In this document: piece after piece, positions 23,748 through 34,991 of the stretch
Layout of the letters: each line of letters starts with the position of its first letter
How positions within the stretch are numbered: the stretch's first letter is position 1
Origin: Spirometra erinaceieuropaei
Taxonomy: Eukaryota; Platyhelminthes; Cestoda; Diphyllobothriidea; Diphyllobothriidae
NCBI GenBank assembly: GCA_902702965.1
Contig: CACRXP010000634.1
Span: 1-64,000, forward strand
Direction of reading: 5' to 3'
DNA: 64,000 nt
Program-made: the position numbers and the translations under genes
Notes under the pieces: model-generated
The model's input: only the letters and a program-made list of their open reading frames with translations
What the model was told of the DNA's origin: nothing
The model's database searches: none

Positions 23748-24423
23748 CAGTAGGGGGGGGGGCTAACTCATGCAATATCAACCGACATTCAGAAATGCGT
23801 TTTTGTTTCGAACGTTTTAATCAAGTAAGGCCGCAATACTAACCATCATCCAGCAAAATTCTATAATAAATTAGCTCCTCCAGGATGCAGGCTTTCAAAC
23901 GAACCTCTTTCTACGGAATTTTATGATCATTATGGAGTTTGCTCTTAATGCCGTAGATAAATGTGTGGATTTCCGCACCCGGAAAATATCCGGCTTGCAG
24001 TTTGGAAAACGTGAATGCAGGAATAACGGCAGGTCGGGCTGAAGATTATTCAGGAGTAGGAAATATTTTGAATACCGATTTATTTCCTCCCTTCAAGTAT
24101 AACATTAGAAGAAGACGTAATTTTCTACCGAATGAAAAATTGAATATGTTTGTGCATATTTTTCAAGATATGTAATTAAATATTTAATTGTATCAAAAAT
24201 CAATGGGAAAAACGCATGCCAATTAAGAAGCCATTTTTACACAGCATGCTATTTCATGCAGCCAGAAGAAAGTTCATTGAAAAACCGACGTCCTGAGGTG
24301 GCTGATGTATTATAGAAATATGCCAGATCATAAATAGTCCTACAACCCTACTTATTTAATCATTTCGAAACGAAAATGCAGTTCGGAATTTCGGTTGACG
24401 TTTCATGAGTTAGCCCAGTTTTA
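23748..24423 (+). mobile_element. MITE copy d (internally deleted)
   Basis: Flanked by TA, starting CAGTAGG followed by a run of G and ending TTAGCCCAGTTTTA. It has the same left-arm deletion as copy e, so one was made from the other by the 1.37-kb tandem duplication rather than by independent insertion. An open frame at 23963-24175 within it is fortuitous. Confidence 0.75.
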
Positions 24424-25697
24424 TACATTGATTGCGTAAGGATATGCCATTTTCATTCCGTCTATCTGTCTTTGAGTGCATGTGTCTGTACCAAATAGTC
24501 TGTAACAAATCCCAAAAGAATGTCACTAAAATTTTGAAACAAGCTCATTACTAGGGACAATTACTTATCTGACTGTATAAGTTCCAGACACCTAATTCAC
24601 ACGGTGTTGAACCTTTCATTGACTTCATTCTGATGTATTAATAAGACACTTAAGAGGCATGATTTTTCTAACTGAACGTTGGTACGCACATAACTCTGAA
24701 TATGTTTTTTCGACCGCATGCAAAAAATTTTCTCTCTTATGCTTATCCGTTATCAAATCACATCGTTAAATGTTATACACAAAGCCCTTTCCTTAGAATT
24801 CCAGACTAATTATGTATATGTTCCGTCTATCGAATTCATCACGCCACAACCCATATCCTCGATCCCCGACAGAGGGTTAAAGTTGCTTACTCGCCTCGAG
24901 TGACAAAAATGTGTGCTAAGGTATAATACCGGTTCAAAGTAGCACGAACTCGGTCTTGCTGACCTGACAGATGGTCCTTTTTAAAGATATGTCATCTCAA
25001 AAACTGCACATACTTGCATCTCCAAAAACCAGCCGGTCACCAGGCAGATCATGGGCTCTTTTCGTGCACCCCATAAACGTCAAACAACCCCGTCATATGC
25101 CTTCTTTTCACCATGTCATAATAATATTGCTTACTTCAATGTTTTTTAAGACAGAAAATTAGTTTATTTAGATAGCCAAACTACTTACCACAGTAGATGC
25201 TTTCTGATGTTAGGAGGTATCGTTATGACTCAAGAAACAAATGACTGTCGATATGTGGTCTGCGCTGCATGCCTAAAAGAAAGATCGCACAGGCTCGAAA
25301 GTAAGAAGCTTGTAACAAACAAACTACCACTGCCTCTAAACTGCGATAAAGTATGGGTAACATGGCCAGCAACATCCCCAAATCACGTCCTGATTATGAA
25401 AATAATTCATGGCACATAAGAACTCCACTGAGACCTTACCTTCTGGTCGGTCCACTCAAACAGTTTGATTGCATTCATGTAATGCGTATTTACCTAAAAC
25501 TAACTGCGAATTTAAGCGTAAAGACTGGACTTTTGAAAATACCCCTCAATCCTTCAGCCCGCCAAAGCAATAGGCGCAGTGAGTTTAACTAACGCAATTA
25601 TTAATAGAAATAAAAAATTTAAATCAAAAGCGCGTTTATTCGACTCCACTACAAAATCCTCCATTTCGGGGTTTTTGCTGTTTTATTATAGCTCCAG

Positions 25698-26360
25698 TCA
25701 CTGGCGACAGTCTCTTTGCTGAACATCAAAAAGGCCTCTCTTAATATACGCATATAATTGTCTACCATTCATTTTCATGTGGTTTAATAATAAGGAGTCG
25801 GTGGACATATAAGGACATGTTGTATCCTGTGCCAATGTACTGCAGAGATCAAGCGAGGGCAGTCGAATAAAATATGGCGGGTGGTTTTCATTATTCCACT
25901 AGGTAAAATCAACAGTTGCTTTTAGCACTAAATTCTGCAGAACAACCGACAAATGTCCGAAGTGCATGCAGTGGTGATCAAAGTCATTCACATTTGCCTG
26001 CTAATTTAAAAGATACATAGAGATTATGAAAGTCTGTGTGGCAAGCAACATGGGCACGTTATCGCCGGCGAGTTTGACATATGTTATTTCATGTATATCT
26101 TACATTCTGCATTGCATAAACCACGGCTGTTAGAGGTTGAGATAGGCACGTGAATTGCATAAAGTTTGCAGGAGGTATGTCTCGGACAAATGTGCACCCG
26201 AAAATTAAAAATTTTTGATTGAATGTCATTTCGAATTCTATACGAGCTGTTCCAATCAGTATCATATCCTTAAAACTGTGGCGAAACGCCTGTTGTACGA
26301 GGTATTTAGTGAGATTATGGAGAATAATGTAATCGCCATCCCTAGGACATTTTGGTATGC
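25698..26360 (-). pseudogene. TYW-family member B (exons 2-3 only, nonsense in exon 3)
   Basis: Exon 2 (26360-26104, 257 nt) is open and begins after TTTATCCCTAG: IPKCPRDGDYIILHNL..., IFGCTFVRDIPPANFMQFTC, with donor AAT|GTAAGA. Exon 3 (25997-25698, 300 nt) starts after AAATTAGCAG and ends DCRQ-stop. In it the TYW motif codon TAC has become TAG, which truncates the protein before the conserved NxPPxxIRL segment. No exon 1 exists upstream: where it should be, MITE c and flank sequence intervene. B is a partial duplicate of C with no signal peptide and should be non-functional. Confidence 0.85.
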
Positions 26361-26595
26361 CTAGGGATAAAGCGGTTAATGAAATTACAACAGTTGAAAT
26401 TATTAAATGCCTATTTCTGTGCAAACGACCGATACGTAAATTATAATGAATGTATCCAGTGACAAACAACTCGCGCAATGTTTGTATGAAAATATTCAGC
26501 TGTTTAATGACTTAAACATGCAAGACAGTGGAATTGGAACTAATGAAGTGTGAACATACTTCCGTTTTCCAAAGTATGCGTAGGTTGCGTAGTTA

Positions 26596-27575
26596 CAGTA
26601 TTTGAGCTAACTGACGAAATGTCAACTAAAATCCTGAACTGTGTTTTTTTTCGAAATGACAAAGTAAGTAGTTTTGTAGAAATATTCATCATCAAGCATG
26701 CTTTTATAATAAAGCAGCTTTCTCAGTATGCCGGCGTTTAAACGCAACCCTTTCCATTTGCAAGCAGAAACTATACTGCCCAAATGATGACTCCTTAATC
26801 TATTTGCATTTGTACTATTGATTTACGATGCTGTTATATATCCAATGGTATTTTTTGTAGAAAACGCACAAAAATATTCAGTTTTTATATGTAATGAAAT
26901 CATGTTCCCTTTCAATTGTATACTTGAAGGAAGGGTATAATACGGCTTTGGAAAAGTTTGCAATAATGAGATTCTTTGATATCGAGAAACGGAGGTTCAT
27001 AAAACGTTATCTATCTACATTTACCAATGTGGCCTGTAAATTCAACAAGATGGCCCAAATTCACTGTACAATTTTATGAAACTCGTGTAGTCTTCTCTTA
27101 ATACCGTAGATAAATGCGTGGATTTCCGCACGCGGAAAATATACGGCATGTAGTTTGAGAAACTTGAATGCACGGATAACGTCAGGTCGGGCAGAAAATT
27201 ATTCAGGATCAGAAAACATTTTCAAAACCGAATTATATCCTTCCTTCGGTTGTAGAATTAAAAGAAGACTTATGTTTCTATTGAATAAAAAATTGAATAT
27301 TTTATGCGTGTTTTTCAAGAAATGTAGTTGAATATTTAAAGGTATTAACAAACATTGAGAGAAAGGTATGCCAATTAAACAGTCATTTTTGCACAGCATA
27401 TTTTTGCATGCAGGTGGAAGGAAGTCCATTAGAAAACCGACATCCTGAAGTTGTCGATGTATTATAAAAATATGCCGGATCATGCATAGTCCTTCAACCT
27501 TACCTAATTAATCATTTCGAAAAGAATACGCAGCTCGGAATTTCGGTTGACATTTCATGAATTAGCCCACTTTTG
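26596..27575 (+). mobile_element. MITE copy c (hybrid at the duplication joint)
   Basis: A 980-bp copy flanked by TA. Its left arm carries the variant GAGCTAACTGACGAAATGTC found also in copy b. Its right flank (TTTGTACATTAATGTCAAAA) matches the flank to the right of copy e. It thus joins the left side of the intron-1 MITE of gene C to the downstream flank of an e/d-type MITE. Noncoding. Confidence 0.8.
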
Positions 27576-28816
27576 TACATTAATGTCAAAATATATGTTA
27601 TTGTCATTACGTGAATCTGTTTTGAGTGCATGTACTTGTACCAAGTGGTCTGCGATAAATCTCAAAAGAAAGCCATCAAATTTTGAAACCCGCTAGTCAC
27701 AATGGCCAATTACTTATCGGACGGCATAAGTTCCTGACATCTAATTTACACAGTGCTGAAAGCTTCATTAACTTCTTTCAGATATATTAATAACACAATT
27801 GAGAGGCATGTTTTTTCTCATTGTATGTTCGTAGGCACATAACTCTAAGTATATTGTTTGACCACATGCAAAAAATGTTCTCTCTTATACTCATCCGTTA
27901 TTAAATCACATCTTTAAATGCTATTGATGAACGCCTTTCATTAGAATTCCCGATTAATTATGTCTATGTTTCATAGATCGCATTTATCACGCCATAGCCC
28001 ATATCCTCGATCCTCGACGGAAGTTTAAGGTTGTTTACTCGCTTCGGGTGACACGAACAAGTGCTAAGGAACAACATCGCTTTAAAGTTACACGAACTCA
28101 GTCTTGCTGACCTTACGGAAACTGCACATACTTGCATTTCCAAAAATTAGCTGGTCACCACGCAGATCATGGGCTCTTTGTGTGCGCCATATAAGCGTCC
28201 AACAACCCCGTCATATGCCTTCTTTTCACCATGTCATAATAATATTGCTGAATTTAATGTTTTCTAAGACAGAAAATTAGTTTATTTATATAGCCAAACT
28301 ACTTACTACACTAGATGTTTTCTGATGTCAGGAGGTATCGTTATGACTCAAGAAACAAATGACTGTCGACATGTGGTCTGCGCTGCATGCCTGAAAGAAA
28401 GATCTCACAGGCTCGAAAGTAAGATGCTTGTAACAAACAAACTACCACTACCCCTACATTGCGATGATGTATGGGTAACATGGCCAGCTACATCCCCAAA
28501 TCACGTCTTGATTATGAAAATAATTCATGACACATAAGAACTCCACTGAGACCTTACTTTCTGGTCGGTCCACTCAAACAGTTTGATTGCATTCATGTAA
28601 TGCGTATTTACCTAAAACTAACTGCGAATTTAAGCGTAAAGACTGGACCTTTGAAAATACCCCTCAATCCTTCAGCCCGCCAAAGCAATAGGCGCGGTGA
28701 GTTTAAATAACGCAATTATTAATAGAAATTAAAAAATTTAAATCAAAACCGCGTTTATACGTCTTCACTAACAAATCCTCCATTTCGTGGTTTTTGGTGT
28801 TTCATCATAGCTCCAG

Positions 28817-30818
28817 TCACTGGCGACAGTCTTTTTGCTGAACATCAAAAAGGCCTCTCTTAATATACGCATATAATTGTCTAGCATTTATTTTCATGTG
28901 GTTTAATAATAAGGAGTCGGTGGACATATAAGGACATGTTGTATCCTGTGCCAATGTACTGCAGAGATCAAGCGAGGACAGTCGAATAAAATTTGGCGGG
29001 TTGTTTTCTTTATTCCAGTAGGTAAAATCAAAAGTTGCTTTTAGCACTAGATTCTGCAGAACAACCGACAAATGTCCGAAGTCACTGCAGTGGTTATCAA
29101 AGTCATTCCCATTTGCCTGCTAATTTAAAAGATACATAGAGATTATGAAAGTCTGTGTGGCAAGCAACATGGGCACGTTATCGCCGGCGAGTTTGACATA
29201 TGTTATTTCATGTATATCTTACATTCTGCATTGCATAAACCACGGCTGTTAGAGGTTGAGATAGGCAATTGAATTGCATATAGTTTGCAGGATGTATGTC
29301 TCGGAAAAATGTGCAGCCGAAAATTAAAGATTTTTGATTGAATGTCATTTCGAAGTCTATACGTGCTGTTCCAATCGGTAGCATATCCTTAAAACTGTGG
29401 CGAAACGCCTGTTGTACGAGGTATTTTGTGAGATTATGGAGAATAATGTAACCGCCATCCCTAGGACATTTTGGTATGCCTAGGGATAAGGCGGTTAATG
29501 AAATTACAACAGTTGAAATTATTTAATGCCTATTTCTGTGGAAACGACCGATACGTAAATGATAAGGAATGTATCCAGTGACAAACAACTCGCGCAATGT
29601 TTGTATGAAAATATTCAGCGGTTTAATGACTTACACTTGCAAGACAAGGCAATTAGAACTTATGAAGTGTGAACATACTTCCGTTTATCAAAATATGCGT
29701 AGGTTGCGTAGTTACAGTATTTAAGCTAACTGACGAAATGTCAGCTGAAATCCTGAACTGTGTTTTCTTTTCGAAATGACAAAGTAAGTAGTTTTGTAGA
29801 AATATTCATCATCAAGCATGCTTTTATATTAAAGCAGCTTTCTCAGGATGCCAGCTATTAAACGCAACCCTTTCCATTTGCAAGCAGAAAATATACTGTC
29901 CAAATGATGACTCCTTAATCTATTTGCATTTGTACTAGTGATTTACGATGCTATTATATATCCAATGGTATTTTTTAAAGAAAACGCAAAAAAAATATTC
30001 AGCTATTTATATGATGACAGATGGGCGCTCGCCGATTTATATGTAATGAAATCCTGTTCCCTTTTGATTGTATACTTGAAGAAAGGGTAAAATAGGCTTT
30101 GGAAAAGTTTGTAATAGTGAGATTCTTTGATATCAAGAAACGGAGGTTCATAAAACGTCATGTATCTACATTTAGCAATGTGGCCTGTAAATTCAACAAG
30201 ATGGCCCAAATTCACTGTAAAATTTTATGAAACTCGTGTAGTCTACTCTTAGTACCGTAAATAAATGTGTGGATTTCCGCACGCGGAAAATATACGGCAT
30301 GTAGTTTGAGAAACTTGAATGCACGGATAACGTCAGGTCGGGCTATAAATTATTCGGGAACAGGAAATATTTTGAAAACCGTAATATGTCCTACCTTCAA
30401 GTATAAAATAAAAACAAGACGTTAATTTCTTCCGAATGAAAAGTTAAATATTTCATGCATGTTTTTCAATAAATGTAGTTAAATATGTAAGTGTATCAAA
30501 AATCAATGAGAAAAACGCATGCCAATAAAGCAGTCATTTTCAGAACATCGATTTTGCAGGCAGCCAGCAAGAGTTTCGTTCGAAAGCCTGCATCCTGAGG
30601 TGGCTGATTTACTATTGATTAATGTTAAATAATAATAAGTTTTATAACCACACTTAAATACTCATTTCAAAAGTAAATCGCAGTTCGGAATTGCGGTCGA
30701 TATTTCATGAGTTAGCCCACCGACTGTAAATATCCCTTAGGGAGTGTAATCTTACCTTGAGTAAAAATCAGCATTCTGCACAAATTAGCAATAGGCAAAA
30801 GGCAGCCTGTGAGTTCAT
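28817..30818 (-). pseudogene. TYW-family member C (3 exons, one-base deletion in exon 1)
   Basis: Exon 3 (29116-28817, 300 nt) and exon 2 (29479-29223, 257 nt) are fully open: IPKCPRDGGYIILHNL, IFGCTFFRDIHPANYMQFNC, then KATFDFTYWNKENNPPNFIR and the DCRQ end. Exon 1 lies at 30818-30756 and reads MNSQAAFCLLLICAEC followed by TGA, with donor AAG|GTAAGA. It is 63 nt where every other member has 64, and restoring one base after the second TG would put the frame right, so a single deletion explains both the stop and the wrong phase. Intron 1 is about 1.28 kb because MITE b is inserted in it. C is either a young pseudogene or an intact gene with an assembly or sequencing indel. Confidence 0.75.
29715..30726 (+). 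mobile_element. MITE copy b (in intron 1 of member C)
   Basis: A 1012-bp copy flanked by TA (left GTTA|CAGTATTTAAGC, right CCACCGACTG|TAAAT) with both long arms present. It lies between exon 2 and exon 1 of C, so it inserted into an intron without touching splice sites. Its left arm pairs with copy c. Confidence 0.85.
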
Positions 30819-31934
30819 CTGTTTTTTTGCAAATGTCATCCCTTATTTTATGCAGTATTCAGCATTAATTAACGAATTAAGTGTCATCTCATCATTGACT
30901 AGGCCTTTTGACGAATCTGCGATTAGTCCAAAAATGGCTGAATATAAGAATGTGAATTCCGAATCTCGCGGTCGATTCTCTGAACTAGGAACTACTTGTC
31001 GTCCTGCATTGATGACGCGTTATAGCCGGTCCTTATGGTTACAACTGCCCCATAACAGAATCAGTATTTACTAAGGATTGTGAAGAGGAAGTAATTCGTG
31101 GGGAATTATTAATATAATTAAAATTATTTTATAAAATAAAACATGCATTATAGCTTATCCAATTATTTCGATCTTCGCAGATATCTACCCCTTCCCATTT
31201 TTATGGTGCGCCCTTTCTTCCGTTATAGAAAAACTGATTTTTTCTGCAGGGAATACATCGATCGATTTATGTATCGTCTTTTTAAGTGGAACTTCAGCGT
31301 AACTTGACAGGGTCACATGATAAAAAATCAATAACCGACAACCTGATGAACCTGGTTTCTATAAAATATATATGTATTTTTCGAACATATCGAAAGGTTT
31401 TGTTCGAAATCACACAACGAGCAATATATTTCCCTCCAAGTGTCGTTTAAGCAGGCAGCCAAAATGGTTGTATTCAAAATACCGCAGCTAAGGTTGGTAA
31501 AATGCCTTAGTGTTATGGTGAACGGTACGTTACATTGCAAATCAACTTATGCAATACTTTTCAAGTAAAAACGCGCCGGGAAATGCCGCCTGACAATGCA
31601 TGACGTCGGTCGTCGACTGTAAATAATGCATTCACCCAGGCGTCAGATAAATACAATGTTAGGTAATCCATAAATAGTTCTAGCCCTGCAATAGAACGGA
31701 TATGTTATATGTATGTGCGCCCCATAAGGTCACTAAATATAATCCGAAAAACCCCGCTTTAATATTGTACTGAATTATTTGTATTAATAAACTGGGTTTT
31801 TGTAAGAAACCCACATATGCATTACTGTGTTTTCTGGCGTCATATAGGTTACTTGAGTAGAAGGCCAGCGGATTTGTATCGGCCACATTTGCGAGATGCG
31901 AGCTGGCACATAAGAATCAACATGGCCATATGTA
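30819..31934. other. Upstream of member C, nothing recognised
   Basis: Region between exon 1 of C and MITE a. Only small open frames (31328-31540, 31680-31886 on minus). It may include the former promoter of C; no element can be named. Confidence 0.4.
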
Positions 31935-32921
31935 CAGTAGGTGGGCTTATTCATGAAAAGTCGGCCAAAATTGCGAAGTGCGTTTTCCTTTCGGAAATAT
32001 TAATTAAGGATGATTATGAAATGAATCACCGTCCAGCATAAGTTTATGATGATCTAGTAACCTCAGGAAATTTCTTTTGAACGAACTTATTTCGGACCAT
32101 ATGCGAGATTTATACTCTGCAAAAAATGACTACTCAAGTAGCAGCCAATTGTCTCATTGATTGTCGATGCCCCTAAAAATTCAACTATATTTCTTGAAAA
32201 AACATGCAGAAAAATATTTATTCTTTTTTAACTCGATAGAAAAAAATGACGGATTATTAAATTTTACACGCGAAGGAGGAATATAATTCGGTTTAAAATG
32301 GTTTCTCATTGTCACATTTAATAATACCGTGAAATGGTTGCTCATAAAATGTCATGTCTCGGCGTTTACCAATGTGGCTTTTAAAGTTAACAATATTGCT
32401 CAAATCCAGTGTTTACTTTTATGAACACCACACAGTCTTCGCTTGATACCATAGAGAAATGTATTTTTTCCCTACGCGGAAAATATACGGCATGTAGTTT
32501 GGAACCCCTAAATGCAATTGAACGCCTATCGGGCTCAACATTATTGCGGAATTAGAAAAGTCTTAGAAAACCGATTTATACCCTTTGTTTGAGCATTAAT
32601 TTGTAAAAAGACGTAAGTTTCTACCGGGTAAGTAAAATAATCAATATGTTTATGCATGCTTTCCATGAAATATAATTGATTTTTTAAGGTTATCGAAAAT
32701 CAATGAGAAAAATGCATGCTACGTGAATAGTATTTTTTTGCAGAGTTTAATTTTTGCACGCAGTCGGAACTCTGCTCCCTCAAAAGAAGGCACCCTAGGC
32801 AACTGGATCAGAAAAAAATTATGCGAAATGATGATTCTTTCTACAAATATCATTAATCTTTTTGAAAGGAGAAGACATTTCAAAATTTTGGCCGACATTT
32901 TTTGAGTTAACCCATCTATTG
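31935..32921 (+). mobile_element. MITE copy a (full length, best example)
   Basis: A 987-bp element between two TA dinucleotides. The left end is CAGTAGGTGGGCTTATTCAT; the right end, reverse-complemented, is CAATAGATGGGTTAACTCAA. Arms of roughly 400 bp are inverted copies of each other, with an approximately 190-bp unique centre around 32330-32480 (ending ACGCGGAAAATATACGGCAT). No transposase is encoded. The TA target and CAGT-type terminus suggest mobilisation by a Tc1/mariner-type transposase; that is inference. Confidence 0.85.
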
Positions 32922-34730
32922 TACGCAAATCTGACACAGTTTGGACTTGAATTTCTGTCACAGCTAAGCCAAAACAGCGACATACCATAGTAACTGGCTC
33001 TCATATGTGGCCGGATTTGAAGATGGGGATCAGATAACCCGGGCACACGAATGCGTCTAGCATCTGTATAGAATATGTGCATTGATGGAGCCCTGAGCTG
33101 CCCGACGGTTGTCCTCCGTAGCTTATTCACGGCGGTCCAAAAAGGTGCGAGGAAAAGGGATAGGCTAGATGACGTCTGTGGTTTTTTGTCGGGAGACATT
33201 ACGAAAGCAAAGCGAAACACAAGTGCACCCAAAAACCTTACTTTACAATTTGGCAAATCCAAAAGATTGCCTACAAATTATGCGGCCTGTCAAAGAGTTT
33301 ACAAGAGTGGACTACGTTAACCGGCACAGCTTTAGCGGATACGCATAAATACGCGGAGATTACACAAACCTGCTTCTTTTGCGGTTTCCAACGACTTGAA
33401 TAATCCAATACTGTAGGTAAATTTGCGCGACTTTAGCATCTCATCATAAATTACGATGAATGACAAAGGATCTAGAATGGACGAGCAGAGGTGGGCGAGT
33501 ATGAAAAGCATCATCTGGTTAGAGTAGCTCAGGCTGTAGTCCAGATCCCTGAATTCATAAATTGTGGTGGGACACGCTGAGCTGCCACGATTAATCTGGA
33601 ATTCAAGCCCGGCTTGCGGTAAGATTAGGCTAAAAGAATGATCCTATCCGACACTCCTCAAACTTGAGTCCTCATGGTGGATAAATTTTATTGCCTTTCT
33701 TATGGACAGTTAAGTAATTCATTACAGGAAATTATAACACAGCAGACGCAAACAAGAGTAGATTCGGCTAACTGCAGAATGTGAAGATGTGTGGGAGAAC
33801 GGTACCACAAACTAACCATGAAGCAGCCATCCACTAATCTCGCAACGGTCTGAGAGTATACGAAACCTGTTGTTACCCTACTCAGTGCACCATTCTCAAC
33901 GCTGGGCCTCTTGGGAGTTTCTGCACGCGCATACCAGGTCTGTCCGGAATTCGCGCACTCCGCTTTTTAACTGGCCAATAAAATTCAAGGCCGAGTCAGC
34001 GTGCACTGTCTGAAAACGATCTGACGCATACCCTGACGACACTGGGGACGTCACCCACCCGAGGCCGGGCGTGTCCTCGTCCGGCTGCCAGCTTTCCTCA
34101 ACTCCTCCTATATTTACTCTGTGATGAAGAACCGGACTAATTTACCTTTGACAATTTAGTTCCATTTGCTTTGACCGGATTGTTTGTTTGAATGTGACGA
34201 GGAACCACACACCCGTATAACCCGCCTAGCGAGCGTGCTCCGCTGTCGTGTTATATTGCGAGTTTCTTAACGTTCAAAATCTCTATATTATGCACTGCTC
34301 CGTTTAACTTGCTGCCTTTAAGACTAGGGGCTCGTGAGAAATAACTCGTTACTTCGTGAGAACATAACCATTTACGTCAACTCTACTACATCATACGTCA
34401 TTCTCCCCAACGACATCCAACTGCTCTTTTCGTTTGGTATCTGATGTGAAGGGCGTGGTAGCAAGAGTCTACTTTTTTTCCGCGAGTTACAGCATATATG
34501 AGTTATGTTGAGCTGAAGGCATAATGCATCGTGGGTAGGAATACGGCAACCAGTGGTTCCACTTAGAGGCTAACTCTGAAGTCCTCATGCGTACAATACT
34601 GCTGCTGTCTTTCCGTGTATACTACTCAGTGTTAATAAGGCAATTTAAATTATATGACAGAAACCCTTAAATATTCTATGTAAAAGACATAGGTGTTATT
34701 CAAAGATAGTTAATTTACAAATATCACATT
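32922..34730. other. Mixed region with an unassigned ORF relic
   Basis: A minus-strand frame (33262 down to about 32925) reads SLFLAPFWTAVNKLRRTTVG and FYTDARRIRVPGLSDP. It looks like degraded coding sequence rather than random translation, but I cannot place it in a family. 33550-34470 is relatively GC-richer without any supported gene. Confidence 0.3.
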
Positions 34731-34796
34731 ATGGTATGCGAAATCCGCAAAACGGATAATGTGGATCTGATCCTACGAAGTCACCGGACAGCATTG

Positions 34797-34991
34797 ATGA
34801 GGTGCAGTGTCTACCTCCTGCCATTACTTGTCTTCGCAAATGCGTCCTTACATCCTCCAACACCTAAAATAGAGCCTCAAATACCTAGTCAATCTGCGGA
34901 CAGAAAGCAGCAAAACGCAAATTCTCGATTCCGTTTTCAGAGACTTTATAAGGTTTATTTATTTGCAGTGGCAATAATCCGTGCTAAATGA
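34797..34991 (+). CDS. Candidate small secreted peptide (uncertain)
   Basis: A 64-codon frame starts with a textbook signal peptide, MRCSVYLLPLLVFANASL (cleavage plausible after ANA), followed by a Pro/Gln-rich segment, HPPTPKIEPQIPSQSADRKQ. The frame also extends upstream to 34731, but the internal ATG gives the better leader. There is no homologue elsewhere in the window, and no confident splice donor: the best candidate is AAG|GTTTAT near 34951. It may be the first exon of a small secreted protein, or chance. Confidence 0.2.
   Translation: MRCSVYLLPLLVFANASLHPPTPKIEPQIPSQSADRKQQNANSRFRFQRLYKVYLFAVAIIRAK

Larger units (their letters stand above)
22265..30726. repeat. Tandem segmental duplication punctuated by MITEs
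   Basis: Four successive MITEs (e 22375, d 23748, c 26596, b 29715) are separated by homologous flanks. The e-to-d step is about 1.37 kb and carries only flank. The d-to-c step is about 2.85 kb and the c-to-b step 3.12 kb; both carry the same flank plus exons 3 and 2 of a TYW-family gene (B and C). The segments 25004-26590 and 28125-29714 are nearly identical by eye with scattered substitutions, whereas the e and d flanks are much more diverged from each other. The B/C duplication is therefore the more recent event. Confidence 0.85.

Noticed and set aside
23963..24175. 70-codon ORF as a gene in the tandem array
   Set aside because: It is inside MITE d, and other MITE copies have stops in this frame.
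30756..30818. TGA in the leader of member C as a selenocysteine codon
   Set aside because: The exon is also one base short and out of phase with exon 2; a single deletion explains both facts, and no selenoprotein context exists.
33000..34470. GC-richer region considered as a solo LTR or SINE
   Set aside because: No terminal repeats, box A/B promoter or A-rich tail could be identified, and it is not repeated in the window.
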